DNA of 64,000 nt from Bosea vestrisii (GTDB taxonomy: Bacteria; Pseudomonadota; Alphaproteobacteria; Rhizobiales; Beijerinckiaceae). A model generated the notes under the pieces. That model had not been told where the DNA came from. It worked only from the letters and a program-made list of their open reading frames with translations, and did not search any database. A program made the translations under genes and the position numbers. Of this stretch, positions 16,511 through 25,994 are shown in pieces; within the stretch, counting starts at the first letter, position 1; each line of letters begins with the position of its first letter. The stretch is taken from contig NZ_CP126308.1 in NCBI RefSeq assembly GCF_030144325.1, forward strand, positions 124,001 to 188,000. Reading direction: 5' to 3'.

Positions 16511-17347
16511 ATGAGTGCTCCACTGACCCAGTTCACGATCGCCGAGGCAGCGCCAGGATACTGGCGGGTGACCTTCAACAATCCGCCGCTGAACTTTTGC
16601 GATCCGGAGACCCTCATCGAGCTGCAGCAGATCGTCGGTCTCATCGAGGCCGATGACACCTTGCGGGTGGTCGTGTTCGATAGTGCTGACCCGGACTTCT
16701 TCGTTAATCACTACGACGTCTCCCGGTTCGCCGATTTTCCCCTGACGCCGGGGCCGACTGGTCTGCCGACGTTCATCGATGCCACGACACGGTTGACCAG
16801 CTCCCCGGTCGTGACCATCGCGTCGATTCGGGGTCGCACGCGCGGCGGGGGTTCTGAGATTGCTCTGGCATGTGATATGCGCTTTGCCAGCCTGGAGCGC
16901 GCGATCTTCGCTCAGATCGAAGTCGGGGCAGGCGTTTTCCCCGGCGGTGGCGGAACCGAGCGCCTACCACTCCTCGTCGGACGGGCCAGGGCACTCGAAA
17001 TCGTCCTCGGCAGTGATGATTTCGACGCAGCAACGGCAGCGCACTACGGGTGGGTGAACCGCGCACTCCCCGATGATGAGCTCGACGCCTACGTCGACAA
17101 CCTCGCTCGGCGCATCGCGTCGTTCGACAAGCCTGCGCTCGCCGAGGCCAAGCGGCTGATCAACCGTAGAACCCTGCCGTCCGCTGAGGACCTGATGCAG
17201 ACACAGGACGTTTTCCTCAACGCCTTCTCTTGGCCGACTGTCCATGCCCGGGGAGCCCGAATAGCGCAAAAGCGCGACGAAGTGGGTCCTGATTTCGAGG
17301 CACGCATGGGTTATCACCTCGGCAATCTCAGCACCGATACCCAATGA
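16511..17347 (+). CDS. Enoyl-CoA hydratase/isomerase family protein
   Basis: This 278-residue crotonase-fold enzyme is predicted to act on an acyl-CoA in the cytoplasm. The oxyanion-hole region IRGRTRGGGSEIALACDMRF holds the first glutamate (GGGSE) and FAQIEVGAGVFPGGGGTERL the second (QIE), so both catalytic acids of classical hydratases are kept. Length is normal. It sits alone with a TetR gene 116 bases downstream and a long operator-like dyad upstream, and looks like an independent cargo unit inserted in the mobile element. Substrate unknown. Confidence 0.8.
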   Translation: MSAPLTQFTIAEAAPGYWRVTFNNPPLNFCDPETLIELQQIVGLIEADDTLRVVVFDSADPDFFVNHYDVSRFADFPLTPGPTGLPTFIDATTRLTSSPVVTIASIRGRTRGGGSEIALACDMRFASLERAIFAQIEVGAGVFPGGGGTERLPLLVGRARALEIVLGSDDFDAATAAHYGWVNRALPDDELDAYVDNLARRIASFDKPALAEAKRLINRRTLPSAEDLMQTQDVFLNAFSWPTVHARGARIAQKRDEVGPDFEARMGYHLGNLSTDTQ

Positions 17348-17463
17348 CACCAACAGCGGCCCCTCGAGGGGGGCCGAAGCCTTGGCCTGCGTTCGCCTGA
17401 ACTGGATCGTTACCAAACTCGCTAGGATATAACGGGTGTCGCATCGGGGCCGGAGTTTCATTT

Positions 17464-18033
17464 ATGGGTAGTTCGAAAGCTGACAAGGCGGCAAGCCACG
17501 ATCGAATCGTCGACATCGCTGCGGCTCGAATGCGCCGCAGTGGCATAAACGGTGTCGGAGTAGCGGAGCTGATGCGGGACGCCGGCCTGACGCACGGCGG
17601 CTTCTACCGTCATTTCGAATCCCGAGATGACCTGGTCGGCGCAGCGGTGGAACGCGCCTTGGCTCAGGGAAGTGCACGGACTGTGGCTACGTCCGGCCAA
17701 GGTGGCAGACGGGCGCTCGAAGCGATCGTCGACGACTACCTTAGTCCAGCCCACCGCGCCCACCCTGAGGCCGGATGCGCAGTGGCCGGGTTGGCCGAGG
17801 ACATTTCGCGCGCGGATGATCGAACCCGCTCGGCCTATGGACGCCAGGTCGAGCAATACCTCGAGCTTCTGGCCGGGTTGACGCCGGGTAGGGACGCCGC
17901 TGGTGATCGACGTCGCGCCTGCTTGGTACTCAGCGCACTGGTTGGTGCCCTTGCCATGGCACGAGCAATCGGCGAAGGGGGCCTGTCCGACGAAATCCTC
18001 TCCGACACCGCGACGGCACTCAAGGAGCTCTAG
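17464..18033 (+). CDS. TetR/AcrR-family transcriptional regulator
   Basis: This 189-residue protein has the TetR N-terminal HTH, read from RIVDIAAARMRRSGINGVGV, AELMRDAGLTHGGFYRHF and ESRDDLVGAAV, and a helical ligand-binding domain (GCAVAGLAEDIS, LVLSALVGALAMARAIG) like the regulators that sense electrophiles or fatty-acyl compounds. It probably represses the adjacent enoyl-CoA hydratase gene. Its stop is directly followed by an IS630 transposase fragment, so the insertion boundary is at its very end. Confidence 0.8.
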   Translation: MGSSKADKAASHDRIVDIAAARMRRSGINGVGVAELMRDAGLTHGGFYRHFESRDDLVGAAVERALAQGSARTVATSGQGGRRALEAIVDDYLSPAHRAHPEAGCAVAGLAEDISRADDRTRSAYGRQVEQYLELLAGLTPGRDAAGDRRRACLVLSALVGALAMARAIGEGGLSDEILSDTATALKEL

Positions 18034-18130
18034 CGTCCTGCGCCAGAGCTTTGTTGGATATACTGGCGAGGGAATTGAGGATTTCGTCGGCGGTTCTGGT
18101 CAAGTCGAATGGTTTGGGTGACCCAGTTAC
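18020..18130 (-). pseudogene. C-terminal fragment of an IS630-family transposase
   Basis: The minus strand reads SPKPFDLTRTADEILNSL before a stop just inside the tetR 3' end. PKPF.(W/L)T.TADEIL is the typical last block of IS630-type DDE transposases. A stop codon lies immediately upstream of the block, so only about 35 residues remain. No terminal repeat was found. Confidence 0.5.
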
Positions 18131-18618
18131 TTACGTCTTTCTCGAGCGGGGCGACGCTGTTGTGTACGCCGCGTTAGAGTAGTTGGTCGGCGAGGTATCG
18201 TCGACTGCCGCTTGGCCTGGCCTTATCGCAAGCCTCATTGTGAGAACGCCCGACCGAGGGGCTTAGCTTTCGTTCCTGCCTAACAGGTCAAGGAGGCGAT
18301 GCTTGGTCGAATGGCGAGCTGGCCTACCCGAGCGAGGGCATTGAACGGGTCGCGCTATCGAGCCCGACCTTGAGCGAGCTGACAATCCCGTCTGATGGGC
18401 GGACTTCGCAGTATCACTCTGCTTAGCGAGCTTTTGCTTAGCGTAGGATTCCGCCCCCTTCCGCAAACGACCCCTCACTGGACGCGCGACTGTGCGCAGC
18501 GGCTCGGAATCGGGGGCCGCGAAAGTCTGTCGCACAAGTTTGACTTTTGCACCTGACTTTCGCGGCTGATGTTCCCCTAAACAATCAGTGCCGGCGATTT
18601 TGTCGCGAAACTTAAGCA
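18131..18618. other. Non-coding debris region
   Basis: About 490 bases with several stops in all frames and a base composition less GC-rich than its neighbours. It lies between an IS630 fragment and a helicase fragment. It is probably rearranged sequence. Nothing specific was recognised. Confidence 0.4.
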
Positions 18619-19056
18619 CTATGCTGCCGCCCGCTCTCCGATCGGGTCGTCAATAGTTCGCGCATCAACGTCTGCCGAAAGGGCCTTTTCCACATCGGCA
18701 AGCTGCTGCCGCTTCTGGGAGAGTTCGCCCGCGAAGGCAAATTCCCCACCATCGCGCGTCTGATAGGAGGCAAGGCGGCGCCGGGCATCGGTCAGGCGTT
18801 GGCGATAGCGCTCCCGCTCGCCCTCGAAATCTCCGAGCGCATGCTCGAGGCGCGCGATAGCGCCGAGCGGCGTCACCATGACCGGCAGCTCGATCTCGTC
18901 GGCGGCGCCGGTGCGCATCAGCATGGCGCTGTAGCGATAGCCGTCCCGACCGAAACGCTCGCCGGAATATTCGAGGTCGAAGCGACCGATCGAAGCGATG
19001 ACGCTCTCACCCTGAGAGCGGGCGCCCAGAGAAAACTGCGCCGGAGAATCCGGCAT
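18619..19056 (-). CDS. C-terminal fragment of a large plasmid helicase/methyltransferase-type protein
   Basis: This 145-residue frame contains LEYSGERFGRDGYRYSAMLM, ELPVMVTPLGAIARLEHALG and RYRQRLTDARRRLASYQTRD, followed by a coiled-coil-like end. I recognise this as the tail of very large (about 1,500 residue) helicase/methylase-like proteins encoded next to ParB-like genes on alphaproteobacterial plasmids, though the name is from memory and unverified. The rest of the gene is missing; a transporter pseudogene follows upstream. It may be the eroded right part of the mobile element. The frame is intact but cannot be the whole protein. Confidence 0.45.
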   Translation of the reverse strand: MPDSPAQFSLGARSQGESVIASIGRFDLEYSGERFGRDGYRYSAMLMRTGAADEIELPVMVTPLGAIARLEHALGDFEGERERYRQRLTDARRRLASYQTRDGGEFAFAGELSQKRQQLADVEKALSADVDARTIDDPIGERAAA

Positions 19057-19059
19057 TGC

Positions 19060-19500
19060 GAGCCAGCCCCAACTATTCCATCAACGGCGGAGCGCCAGCA
19101 CCTTGTCACCCAGAAGCAGACGGGTCTGTTCGCCCAATGCGGCGAACGGCTCGTCCATCAATAAGATGCGAGGCTCGAAGGCTAGCGTCGGCGCGATGGC
19201 GATGCGCTACCGCATGCCGCCCGACTGCTGTGACGGATAGTAATTCGCGAACTCTAGGAGGCCGACCAAGTCAAGGAAATGGTCTGCGCGCCGGCGGCGT
19301 TCGGCTTTGGCAACTCCAGCGACTTCCAGGGAAACTCAACGTTTTCTCGGATGCTCCGCCAGGAGAATGTCGAGTCCTCTTGGAAAAGGCGCGCAACTGC
19401 CACAACAGCGTCGTCTACTCCACCCGCGCACGGGTCTCATTGCTCCGTCGATCTGCCAGGACGCTCAGGCCGGCACGTGAACATTGCCATCACAGGGGCG
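19060..19500 (-). pseudogene. ABC transporter ATPase pseudogene (nitrate/sulfonate type)
   Basis: On the minus strand, pieces of an SsuB/TauB-like ATPase can be followed: LFQEDSTFSWRSIRENVEF (Q-loop region), GVAKAERRRRADHFLDLVGL, FANYYPSQQSGGMR (signature), then an in-frame TAG, RIAIAPTLAFEPRILLMDEP (Walker B) and FAALGEQTR. The Walker A region is lost and the frames shift at least once. No matching permease or binding protein gene survives. It is separate from the intact livHMGF system next door. Confidence 0.7.
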
Positions 19501-19515
19501 GGGTTACGCGGCTAC

Positions 19516-20856
19516 TCAAACCGGCTGTTTCGAGAAATCGACGCGCGGCGGCATCATCGCCGCCAACTCCTCTTTGGCGATCTTCTTCTTGACGTGGAGC
19601 TGGCCGTTCTCAACCCGGCTGAGGTAGCAGTCGATCATGCCGCTGTGATCTTCCTTGCGCAGGGTCTTCGAGCCCTGCGGGAAGCCGAGCGAGTTCTCCA
19701 TAGCGAGGCCTTCCAGAGCCTCGATCACGGCCTGGTCGTCTTTCTTGGTTTTCCAGCCGACCTTCTCGATCGCCTGCTTCAGGGCAAAGATGTTTTCCCA
19801 AGATTGCCAAGCATGGCTCTTGGCCATGACCCGATGCGAGTTAGCTTCGCGCGCATCTATGTCGTCGATCTCCATGCGCTTGTTGTGCTCCCTATGGAAG
19901 GCGTCGTCCTTGTAGGTTGTCATGCGTGGGAAATTCTCGAGCACATAGAGACCTTCGGCCGCTCCCTGGATGTCGTTGGGCGCGATCGCCTCTAGCGTGC
20001 CGCAGATCGAATACATCTTCATCGTCTTTTCTAGGCCCATCGACTTGGCTTGGGTGTAGAAAGCGACCGATTGCGCGCCGAAGAAGACCGAAAACAGCAC
20101 CTCCGTCTCCTGGGGGATCTTAGCGAGGTAGGGCACTAGATCCTTGGCGTCCAGAGGCACGAAGACCGGCGCGTTGACCTTGCCGCCGAGCTTCTCAATG
20201 ACCGCCTTGTGCTCGGCATAGTGACTGTGGCCCCAGGCATAATCGGGCGAGATGATCGTCCAGTTCTTGCCAAGATTCTCATAGGCCCAGGGCGCTCCCG
20301 CCGCCGCCAGGGCATAGGTGTCGGTGCCCGTGCGAAAGCTATAGCGGCTGCCCTTGGAGCCCGTCGCCTCGGTGGCCTCGCCTGCGGAGAAATAGACCGT
20401 CTTGAGTTCCGTCGCGATCGGGATCGAAGATAGCATGACGCCCGAGTGGACGGAGCCAATGACGAAGGAAACGTTGCTGCGCTGGATTAGCGAGCGCAGC
20501 TTGCGGGCGCCGGCGGCGGGGTTGGACTCGGTGTCCTCGGTCGCGAGCTCAACCTTTCGACCGGCGATGCCGCCCATCTCGTTGACGAGCTTGACGGCGG
20601 CCTTGGCCGCCTTGTCGTGCCAGTAGCCCCAGGAGGAGAAGCCACCTGTGAGTTCGGCATGGTGACCGAGCACGATCGGACCGCCGGCTTGGGCGTAAAG
20701 ATCGCGGGTCAGGCCGAGATAGGCCGTGCCAGCGGCGACGCCGCCGGCCAGCGCATGGGCGAGGAAGCTGCGCCGCTCGAGCGAGGTGTGGGTCGTGGAC
20801 ATCTCTTGGGCGCTCGTCGTATCGGCCTGCTTGGTCGCGCCGGGTGTCTTGGCCAT
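19516..20856 (-). CDS. Branched-chain amino acid/amide-type ABC transporter substrate-binding protein
   Basis: This 446-residue periplasmic binding protein of the LivJ/UrtA type (type I fold) is the last gene of the liv operon. A twin-arginine-like export signal (ERRSFLAHALAGGVAAGTAY) is followed by PIVLGHHAELTGGFSSWGYW, and by NEMGGIAGRKVEL and AGARKLRSLIQR, all typical of the family. Length is slightly above the norm (about 400), mostly from the N-terminal extension. The ligand is unknown. Similar proteins bind urea, short amides or branched amino acids. Confidence 0.8.
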   Translation of the reverse strand: MAKTPGATKQADTTSAQEMSTTHTSLERRSFLAHALAGGVAAGTAYLGLTRDLYAQAGGPIVLGHHAELTGGFSSWGYWHDKAAKAAVKLVNEMGGIAGRKVELATEDTESNPAAGARKLRSLIQRSNVSFVIGSVHSGVMLSSIPIATELKTVYFSAGEATEATGSKGSRYSFRTGTDTYALAAAGAPWAYENLGKNWTIISPDYAWGHSHYAEHKAVIEKLGGKVNAPVFVPLDAKDLVPYLAKIPQETEVLFSVFFGAQSVAFYTQAKSMGLEKTMKMYSICGTLEAIAPNDIQGAAEGLYVLENFPRMTTYKDDAFHREHNKRMEIDDIDAREANSHRVMAKSHAWQSWENIFALKQAIEKVGWKTKKDDQAVIEALEGLAMENSLGFPQGSKTLRKEDHSGMIDCYLSRVENGQLHVKKKIAKEELAAMMPPRVDFSKQPV

Positions 20857-20873
20857 GATGGTTCCCCTTCAGG

Positions 20874-21572
20874 TTAAAGCGAGACGCCGAGATAGCGGTG
20901 GAGCACGTCAGCATCGGCCCGCAGCGCGTCGGGCGTGGTCTCGTGGACGATGGTGCCGCGCTCCATCAAATAGATGCGCGAAGCAAGCCGCAGCGCGGTG
21001 CGCACGTTCTGCTCGACGAGCAGCACGGAAATACCCTTCGTTGCGACCTGCGCGATTTCTGACCTGATCTGCTGGACGATTTTTGGCGCGATGCCCTCGG
21101 TCGGCTCGTCGAGCATCAGCAGCGAGGGGCGCATGATCAAGCAGCGCGCGATGGCGAGGATCTGCTGCTCTCCGCCAGAGAGCGTGCCCGCCGGCTGGCG
21201 CCTGCGCTCGTCGAGTCGCGGGAAGCGTCGGTAGAGATCGTCGAGTTCAGCCTGGTCCGGTGCGCCGCGCAGGCCCAGCAGCAGATTTTCCTCGACGCTG
21301 AGCAAAGGGAAGATGCCACGCCCCTGCGGAACGTAGCCGATGCCCAGCCCCGCGGCCTTGTGCGCGGCGAGCTTCGTGAGGTCGGTGCCGTCATAGCTGA
21401 CAGATCCATTCGTGCGGTCGAGCAGGCCCAGGATCGCGCGCAGCGTCGAGGTCTTCCCGACGCCATTGCGGCCGAGCAGAGCGACCGTCTCGCCCCTGCC
21501 GATCGTAAGCGAGACGCCTCTCAGCACTGGGATCTTGCCGATGCGAGCCTGGAGATCGATTACCTGCAGCAT
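20874..21572 (-). CDS. livF: ABC transporter ATP-binding protein LivF
   Basis: This 232-residue ATPase of the HAAT family energises the liv-type importer. It has Walker A GRNGVGKTS, Q-loop YVPQGRGIFPLLSVEEN, signature LSGGEQQ, Walker B LLMLDEPTEGIAP and the H-region substituted as EQN, as in LivF proteins. The ATG at 21572 (MLQVIDLQ) is chosen because it lies just downstream of the livG stop and gives the usual length. Confidence 0.85.
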   Translation of the reverse strand: MLQVIDLQARIGKIPVLRGVSLTIGRGETVALLGRNGVGKTSTLRAILGLLDRTNGSVSYDGTDLTKLAAHKAAGLGIGYVPQGRGIFPLLSVEENLLLGLRGAPDQAELDDLYRRFPRLDERRRQPAGTLSGGEQQILAIARCLIMRPSLLMLDEPTEGIAPKIVQQIRSEIAQVATKGISVLLVEQNVRTALRLASRIYLMERGTIVHETTPDALRADADVLHRYLGVSL

Positions 21573-21576
21573 CGGC

Positions 21577-22332
21577 TCAATCACCCTCGTCGGGAGAGCC
21601 GAGATAGACCTCCTGGACCTGCGCGTTGGCGGCAATCTCTTTGGGCGTGCCGGCAGCCAGCAGGCGACCGTTCGCCATTACCGTCACGGCATCGGCGATG
21701 GCGAATACGACCTCCATATCGTGCTCAATCAACACGACATCGATACGCGTTGCGAGATCCTGAATCTTCTCGACAGTCTTCTGCGTCTCGCTGGGACTCA
21801 TGCCGCAGATCGGCTCGTCCAGCAAAAGCAGCGCCGGCTCGTTGGCGAGCGCGATCCCGATCTCGAGCAAGGCGAGATCGCCATAGGAGAGGGTATTCGC
21901 GAGCCGGCTGTGCAGGTGCGAGAGCCCGATCTCCTCGAGCAGGGCTTCAACCCGCTGGGAGACGGCTCGATAGCTCGCGCAGGCGCGCAGGCAGTTGCGG
22001 ATCCTTTGATGGGTCATGACGGCGACCCGCAGATTATCTGCAACCGTGAGCCCGCCGAAGACGCTTTTGATTTGCAGCGTGCGTGAGATCCCGGCTGCGA
22101 CGATCTCATGAGGTTTCGCACGGGCGAGGTTCGTCCCGCGAAACATGATGCTGCCCTCGTCCGGCGTGATCAGTCCCGTCACGAGATTGAACAACGTAGT
22201 CTTGCCGGCCCCATTGGGGCCAATGACGGCATTGAGCTTGCCGCTTTCAAGCGCAAGATCGAACCCGTCGACTGCGGTGAGGCCACCGAAGCGTTTGACG
22301 AGTCCCGTAATGGCGAGAGCGGTCCCGGTCAT
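21577..22332 (-). CDS. livG: ABC transporter ATP-binding protein LivG
   Basis: This 251-residue ATPase is the partner of LivF. It has Walker A GPNGAGKTT, Walker B LLLLDEPICGMSPSET, then VVLIEHDMEVVF with the switch histidine, and a LivG-type C-terminal AAGTPKEIAANAQVQEVYLG extension. The signature region reads LSYGDLALLEIG rather than LSGGQ; LSYG is usual for LivG. Its start overlaps the livM stop by ATGA. Confidence 0.87.
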   Translation of the reverse strand: MTGTALAITGLVKRFGGLTAVDGFDLALESGKLNAVIGPNGAGKTTLFNLVTGLITPDEGSIMFRGTNLARAKPHEIVAAGISRTLQIKSVFGGLTVADNLRVAVMTHQRIRNCLRACASYRAVSQRVEALLEEIGLSHLHSRLANTLSYGDLALLEIGIALANEPALLLLDEPICGMSPSETQKTVEKIQDLATRIDVVLIEHDMEVVFAIADAVTVMANGRLLAAGTPKEIAANAQVQEVYLGSPDEGD

Positions 22333-23342
22333 GTGCGCGCCTCGGCCGCAGCAGCCGCGTCGGCCTCAGGCAAAACCTGCGCGGCGTCGCGTCGACCGAT
22401 GCGATTCCAGGCACCGACGAGGCCCTCCGGCGCGAAAATCACCGCCACGATCACGATCGCGCCAACTGCCAATAGATAGTGCTCCCAGAAACCGGAGACG
22501 AGTTCGCGGAAGAGGACGAGCAGCGCCGTGCCGACGAAGGGACCGAGCAGGGTGCCCGCCCCGCCGACGATCGCCCAAACGACAGCCTCTCCGGAAACGT
22601 GGTAGACCATATAGGAGGCCGAGGCGTAGCGGCCGAAGAAGGCGAACAGCGCTCCGCCGACGCCGGCCAATGCGCCGGCAAGCACGAAGGCGATCCAGCG
22701 TGTCCGGTAAACGTCGATGCCGATCAGCGAGGCGCGCCGGTCGTTCTCGCGCACGGCGGCGAAGGCAAGGCCTAATGGGCTCGCAATGATCAGCGCCTTC
22801 AATCCGTAGCAGAGCAGGCAGACGGCTAGAATGAAGTAATACTGCGTCGCGGGATCCGTCAGGCTGAGCTTCCAGCCTCCGAGATCAAGAACTGGCGGCG
22901 CAGCGAAGGACAGGCCGTCGTCTCCTCCGGTGAGTGCCTTCGACGACAAGGCGACGAAGTAGAAGATCAGCGAGAAAATCACGGTGATGATTGCGAAATA
23001 ATGCCAGGTCAACCTGACGGCGAGCGCTCCGGCCGCTGCCGCCATCAGGATGGATGCGAGGACGCCGATGGCGAAGGCGCTCCAGAAGCCGACACCCCAA
23101 TGGCCGATCGAGAGCGCGACGCCATACATTCCGAAGCCGAAGTAGAGCGCCTGCCCGAACGAGAGCAGGCCGACATAGCCGAAGAGCAGGTTTACGCTGG
23201 CGGCCAGCAGAGACCAGATCAGGATCTCGGCGATGATATTGACCCAGAACGGAGCCCCGAGCACGTCAAGCAGGACAGGTGCGGCGAGCAGGGCCACGAG
23301 CAGCAGCGCGACGGCGGCCCGGTCGAGGGTTGCGCGGCTCAT
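22329..23342 (-). CDS. livM: ABC transporter permease LivM
   Basis: This 337-residue integral membrane protein has many hydrophobic segments and the LivM core FGYVGLLSFGQALYFGFGMY. The cytoplasmic coupling segment AAVRENDRRASLIGIDVYRT and the SGEAVVWAIVGGAGTLLGP end are also present. The start at 23342 (MSRATLDRA) overlaps the livH stop. The C-terminus carries a short Ala-rich tail. Confidence 0.87.
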   Translation of the reverse strand: MSRATLDRAAVALLLVALLAAPVLLDVLGAPFWVNIIAEILIWSLLAASVNLLFGYVGLLSFGQALYFGFGMYGVALSIGHWGVGFWSAFAIGVLASILMAAAAGALAVRLTWHYFAIITVIFSLIFYFVALSSKALTGGDDGLSFAAPPVLDLGGWKLSLTDPATQYYFILAVCLLCYGLKALIIASPLGLAFAAVRENDRRASLIGIDVYRTRWIAFVLAGALAGVGGALFAFFGRYASASYMVYHVSGEAVVWAIVGGAGTLLGPFVGTALLVLFRELVSGFWEHYLLAVGAIVIVAVIFAPEGLVGAWNRIGRRDAAQVLPEADAAAAAEART

Positions 23343-24199
23343 CGAGTGGCTCCAGCGAAAAGGCCGTGCGGGCGCAGCAGCAGCACGCCGCACATCACGG
23401 CCAGCGAGACGATGCGGGCGATCGTGGGATCACCGACGCTGGTGATGATGCCTTCAAGGACCGCGAGCAGAACCGCGGCGGCGATCGTACCCTGGAGATT
23501 GCCTAGGCCGCCGATGACGACGGCCATGAAGCAGGCAGGCAGGATGTCGATGCCGGTTCGGAATTCCACCGTCGTGATCGGCGCGGCGATCGCGCCTCCG
23601 ACCAGCGCGAGCGCGGTTCCCAGCGCGAAGGTGAAGGCGCAGACGCGCGTCACCGGAATGCCGAGCGCGGTCGCCGTCTCGCGGTCATGGCGCACGGCGC
23701 GGATCCAGGTGCCGAGCTTGCTGCGGTTGAGGAAGACGAAGAAGCCGATCAGGCACAGGGATGCGAACAGCGCCGCAATGATGCGGTAGAGTTCGTAGTC
23801 CAGTCCAAAAAGCGGGATCGTGCCCGGAACCGGCGCCGCCATGCGGCGTGGCTGCGCACCGAAGCTTGCGCGCACCATCTCCTGCAGTATCATCGACAAT
23901 CCGAACGTCGTGACAATCGTCAGCGAGGCCAGCCTCGCGCTCGGCCGGATCACGAGACGCTCGACGACGAGGCCGAGCAGGAAGCCGATCGCCGGCACGG
24001 CAGCCAATGCTAGCCAAAACGATCCCGTCGCCTCCGCCACGACCAACCCGGCCACGGTACCGACCATGAAAAAGTCGCCATGAGCGACGTTGATGATGTC
24101 GAGCAGGCCGAAAATGATCGACAGGCCGAGCGCGATGAGCGCGATGATCAGCCCCCAGACGAGGCCATTAATCGCTAGCGCAAAAACCAGATTCGACAT
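23339..24199 (-). CDS. livH: ABC transporter permease LivH
   Basis: This 286-residue membrane protein is the first gene of the liv operon. It has ALGLSIIFGLLDIINVAHGD (the LivH signature with NVAHG) and the coupling helix IRAVRHDRETATALGIPVTR. Its C-terminal VVIGGLGNLQGTIAAAVLLA is also typical. The start at 24199 (MSNLVFAL) gives the family length. Confidence 0.87.
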   Translation of the reverse strand: MSNLVFALAINGLVWGLIIALIALGLSIIFGLLDIINVAHGDFFMVGTVAGLVVAEATGSFWLALAAVPAIGFLLGLVVERLVIRPSARLASLTIVTTFGLSMILQEMVRASFGAQPRRMAAPVPGTIPLFGLDYELYRIIAALFASLCLIGFFVFLNRSKLGTWIRAVRHDRETATALGIPVTRVCAFTFALGTALALVGGAIAAPITTVEFRTGIDILPACFMAVVIGGLGNLQGTIAAAVLLAVLEGIITSVGDPTIARIVSLAVMCGVLLLRPHGLFAGATR

Positions 24200-24637
24200 G
24201 CAGGCCCACCTTCCATGGCCGTCATGGTCAACGCTAGCGGCGGGCTGTGTAAATCGGCAATCTTGCAAGTGACTGTGCAAGAAGAAAGCGCCTAAAACCG
24301 CGCCATTCGCCCATTTTCGGCACACTAAAACTGCTGTCGAAGCATTTTGCGCCTCTCATCCCGATGTCGAGCGGATATGTCCCGCCGAAGCCGAGATAAC
24401 GTCGAAGAGAACAGGTATTTGGCCACCGAGCGGGTCGGTGATGGCCAGCCCGCCGCCTCAATACGGCAGATGCTCCATCCGAACCCAAGCCATGGGACTT
24501 CGTCTGAGCTTACAATTTTGGGCAGCGCCTGAAGATCCCGAAAGATCACACACCCTACAAGTACATCTGCAGACGGCGGACAATGGAGCCCGAAAATTTC
24601 AGGTTCGATCAAGCCACCAAATGCCGGGACTAGTTAC
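24200..24637. other. Intergenic region upstream of the liv operon
   Basis: About 440 bases between livH and the class V aminotransferase gene. It must contain the liv promoter; a CTTGCA/TGCAAG dyad is at 24262-24281. A minus-strand frame at 24325-24612 (MIEPEIFGLHCPPSADVL) has no recognisable domain or ribosome binding site and was not accepted. Confidence 0.4.
24262..24281 (-). promoter_or_regulatory. Dyad upstream of livH
   Basis: CTTGCA (24262-24267) and TGCAAG (24276-24281) form a perfect inverted repeat about 65 bases before the livH start. A regulator site is possible. No regulator gene is adjacent. Confidence 0.25.
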
Positions 24638-25879
24638 TTAGCTACCTGAGGTGTGACAAAGCAAATGCGATCCTGCAGTTTTCGCAGCCGATCCGATCAC
24701 CTCGAGCGCGTGATCGACCTCGGACTCATCGTTGAAATAGTGCGGAGCGACGCGAACCAGCGTTCGCAGGTTTCTCCGCTCCGCGTCTATGCGGGTACTC
24801 GACGCCATCGAAGTGCTGATGCTGACTTTGTGGCTGCGCGCATGCGAAACGACGTCGTTCGAATCCACCCCGTCGAGGGTGAAGCTGACAATCGCGCTCG
24901 GAGCTTGACCCAGATCATGTAGCCTTGCGCCGCGCTGCAACCCCAATCCATCGCGAAACCGCCTAGCCAAATGATTGCAGCGGGATTCGATCCTGTCGAG
25001 ACCGATCGCTATCGCATAATCTGCGGCGATCCCCATGCCGATCCGTGCAGCGTAGTTGTTCTCCCAGCTTTCGTAACGTCGGGCATCCGGCCGCAGTTCG
25101 TAGCGATCGATCGACACCCATGGTGCGCCATAATGATCGATCATCGGGGGCTCCAGGGTCGTCATCATTCTCGAATTGACGTAGAGGAATCCAGCGCCGC
25201 GGGGACCACGCAGGAACTTGCGAGCTGTTCCGGCCAGGAAATCGCAGCCGAGAGCCTCGACATCAATCGGCAGCTGGCCAACTGCTTGGCAGGCATCGAG
25301 CAGATACGGAACCCCGTGCGCGCGAGCGATCCGGCCCACCTCGGCTGCCGGATTGGCCAAGCCGCCATTGGTCGGAATCCAGGTTAAGGCGATAAGCCGG
25401 ACGCGGGAGTCGATGAGGGCGCTGAGCGCCTCGACATCTATTTCCCCAAAAGCGTTCGAGGGGCAAATCCGGATTTCTATCCCGTAGCGCTTTCGAGCCT
25501 GCAAAAGCATGACGTAGTTGGCGGCATACTCGGCTTCCGCAGTGATGACCGCATCTCCAAGATGGAACTGAAAGGACTGGAAGGCGAGTTGCCAAGCCAC
25601 CGTCGCGTTTTCCACCAGCGCTATTTCGTCAGGCGAAGCGTTCAGCAGCCGGGCAATCGAGGGATAGACGTCGTCCAGTTTTTTCGCTTCGGTCTCGGCC
25701 GCACCGTATCCGCCTTGCATCAGTTCCAGATCGAGATAGGCACGCATGGCGTCATGAACCGGGCGCGGCATCAGTGACGCACCGCAGCTCAGCAGAAACG
25801 TCTGGTGCCGCAGGCCGGGCGTATCGGCGCGCAGCCTTGCAAGTTCTTCGCTGTCGATGGGTCGAATTGTTTCAGCCAT
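24638..25879 (-). CDS. Class V aminotransferase-fold PLP enzyme
   Basis: This 413-residue PLP-dependent enzyme belongs to the NifS/isopenicillin-epimerase-like group. The co-factor aspartate region is PYLLDACQAVGQLPIDVEAL, and the PLP lysine lies in GTARKFLRGPRGAGFLYV. The N-terminal LLSCGASLMPRPVHDAMRAY and the ENATVAWQLAFQSF motif fit the family. It lies 115 bases downstream of an enolase-superfamily gene, so it is probably the last gene of the dpp-like operon. It could be a lyase, epimerase or transaminase acting on the imported compound. The reaction cannot be read from the sequence. Confidence 0.75.
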   Translation of the reverse strand: MAETIRPIDSEELARLRADTPGLRHQTFLLSCGASLMPRPVHDAMRAYLDLELMQGGYGAAETEAKKLDDVYPSIARLLNASPDEIALVENATVAWQLAFQSFQFHLGDAVITAEAEYAANYVMLLQARKRYGIEIRICPSNAFGEIDVEALSALIDSRVRLIALTWIPTNGGLANPAAEVGRIARAHGVPYLLDACQAVGQLPIDVEALGCDFLAGTARKFLRGPRGAGFLYVNSRMMTTLEPPMIDHYGAPWVSIDRYELRPDARRYESWENNYAARIGMGIAADYAIAIGLDRIESRCNHLARRFRDGLGLQRGARLHDLGQAPSAIVSFTLDGVDSNDVVSHARSHKVSISTSMASSTRIDAERRNLRTLVRVAPHYFNDESEVDHALEVIGSAAKTAGSHLLCHTSGS

Positions 25880-25994
25880 TTTGTCTCATATTGCAGGTTA
25901 AATCCGAGCATGCGTGGCGCGCGGTCAGGGCGCCATCACTTCGGGGATCGTCTAAGATTCGTCGAATAGTTAGTTCACTCGCGCAGGCGCGTAG

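Noticed and set aside
24325..24612. A 95-codon minus-strand frame in the liv upstream region
   Set aside because: No domain, no ribosome binding site, and it lies where the liv promoter should be.
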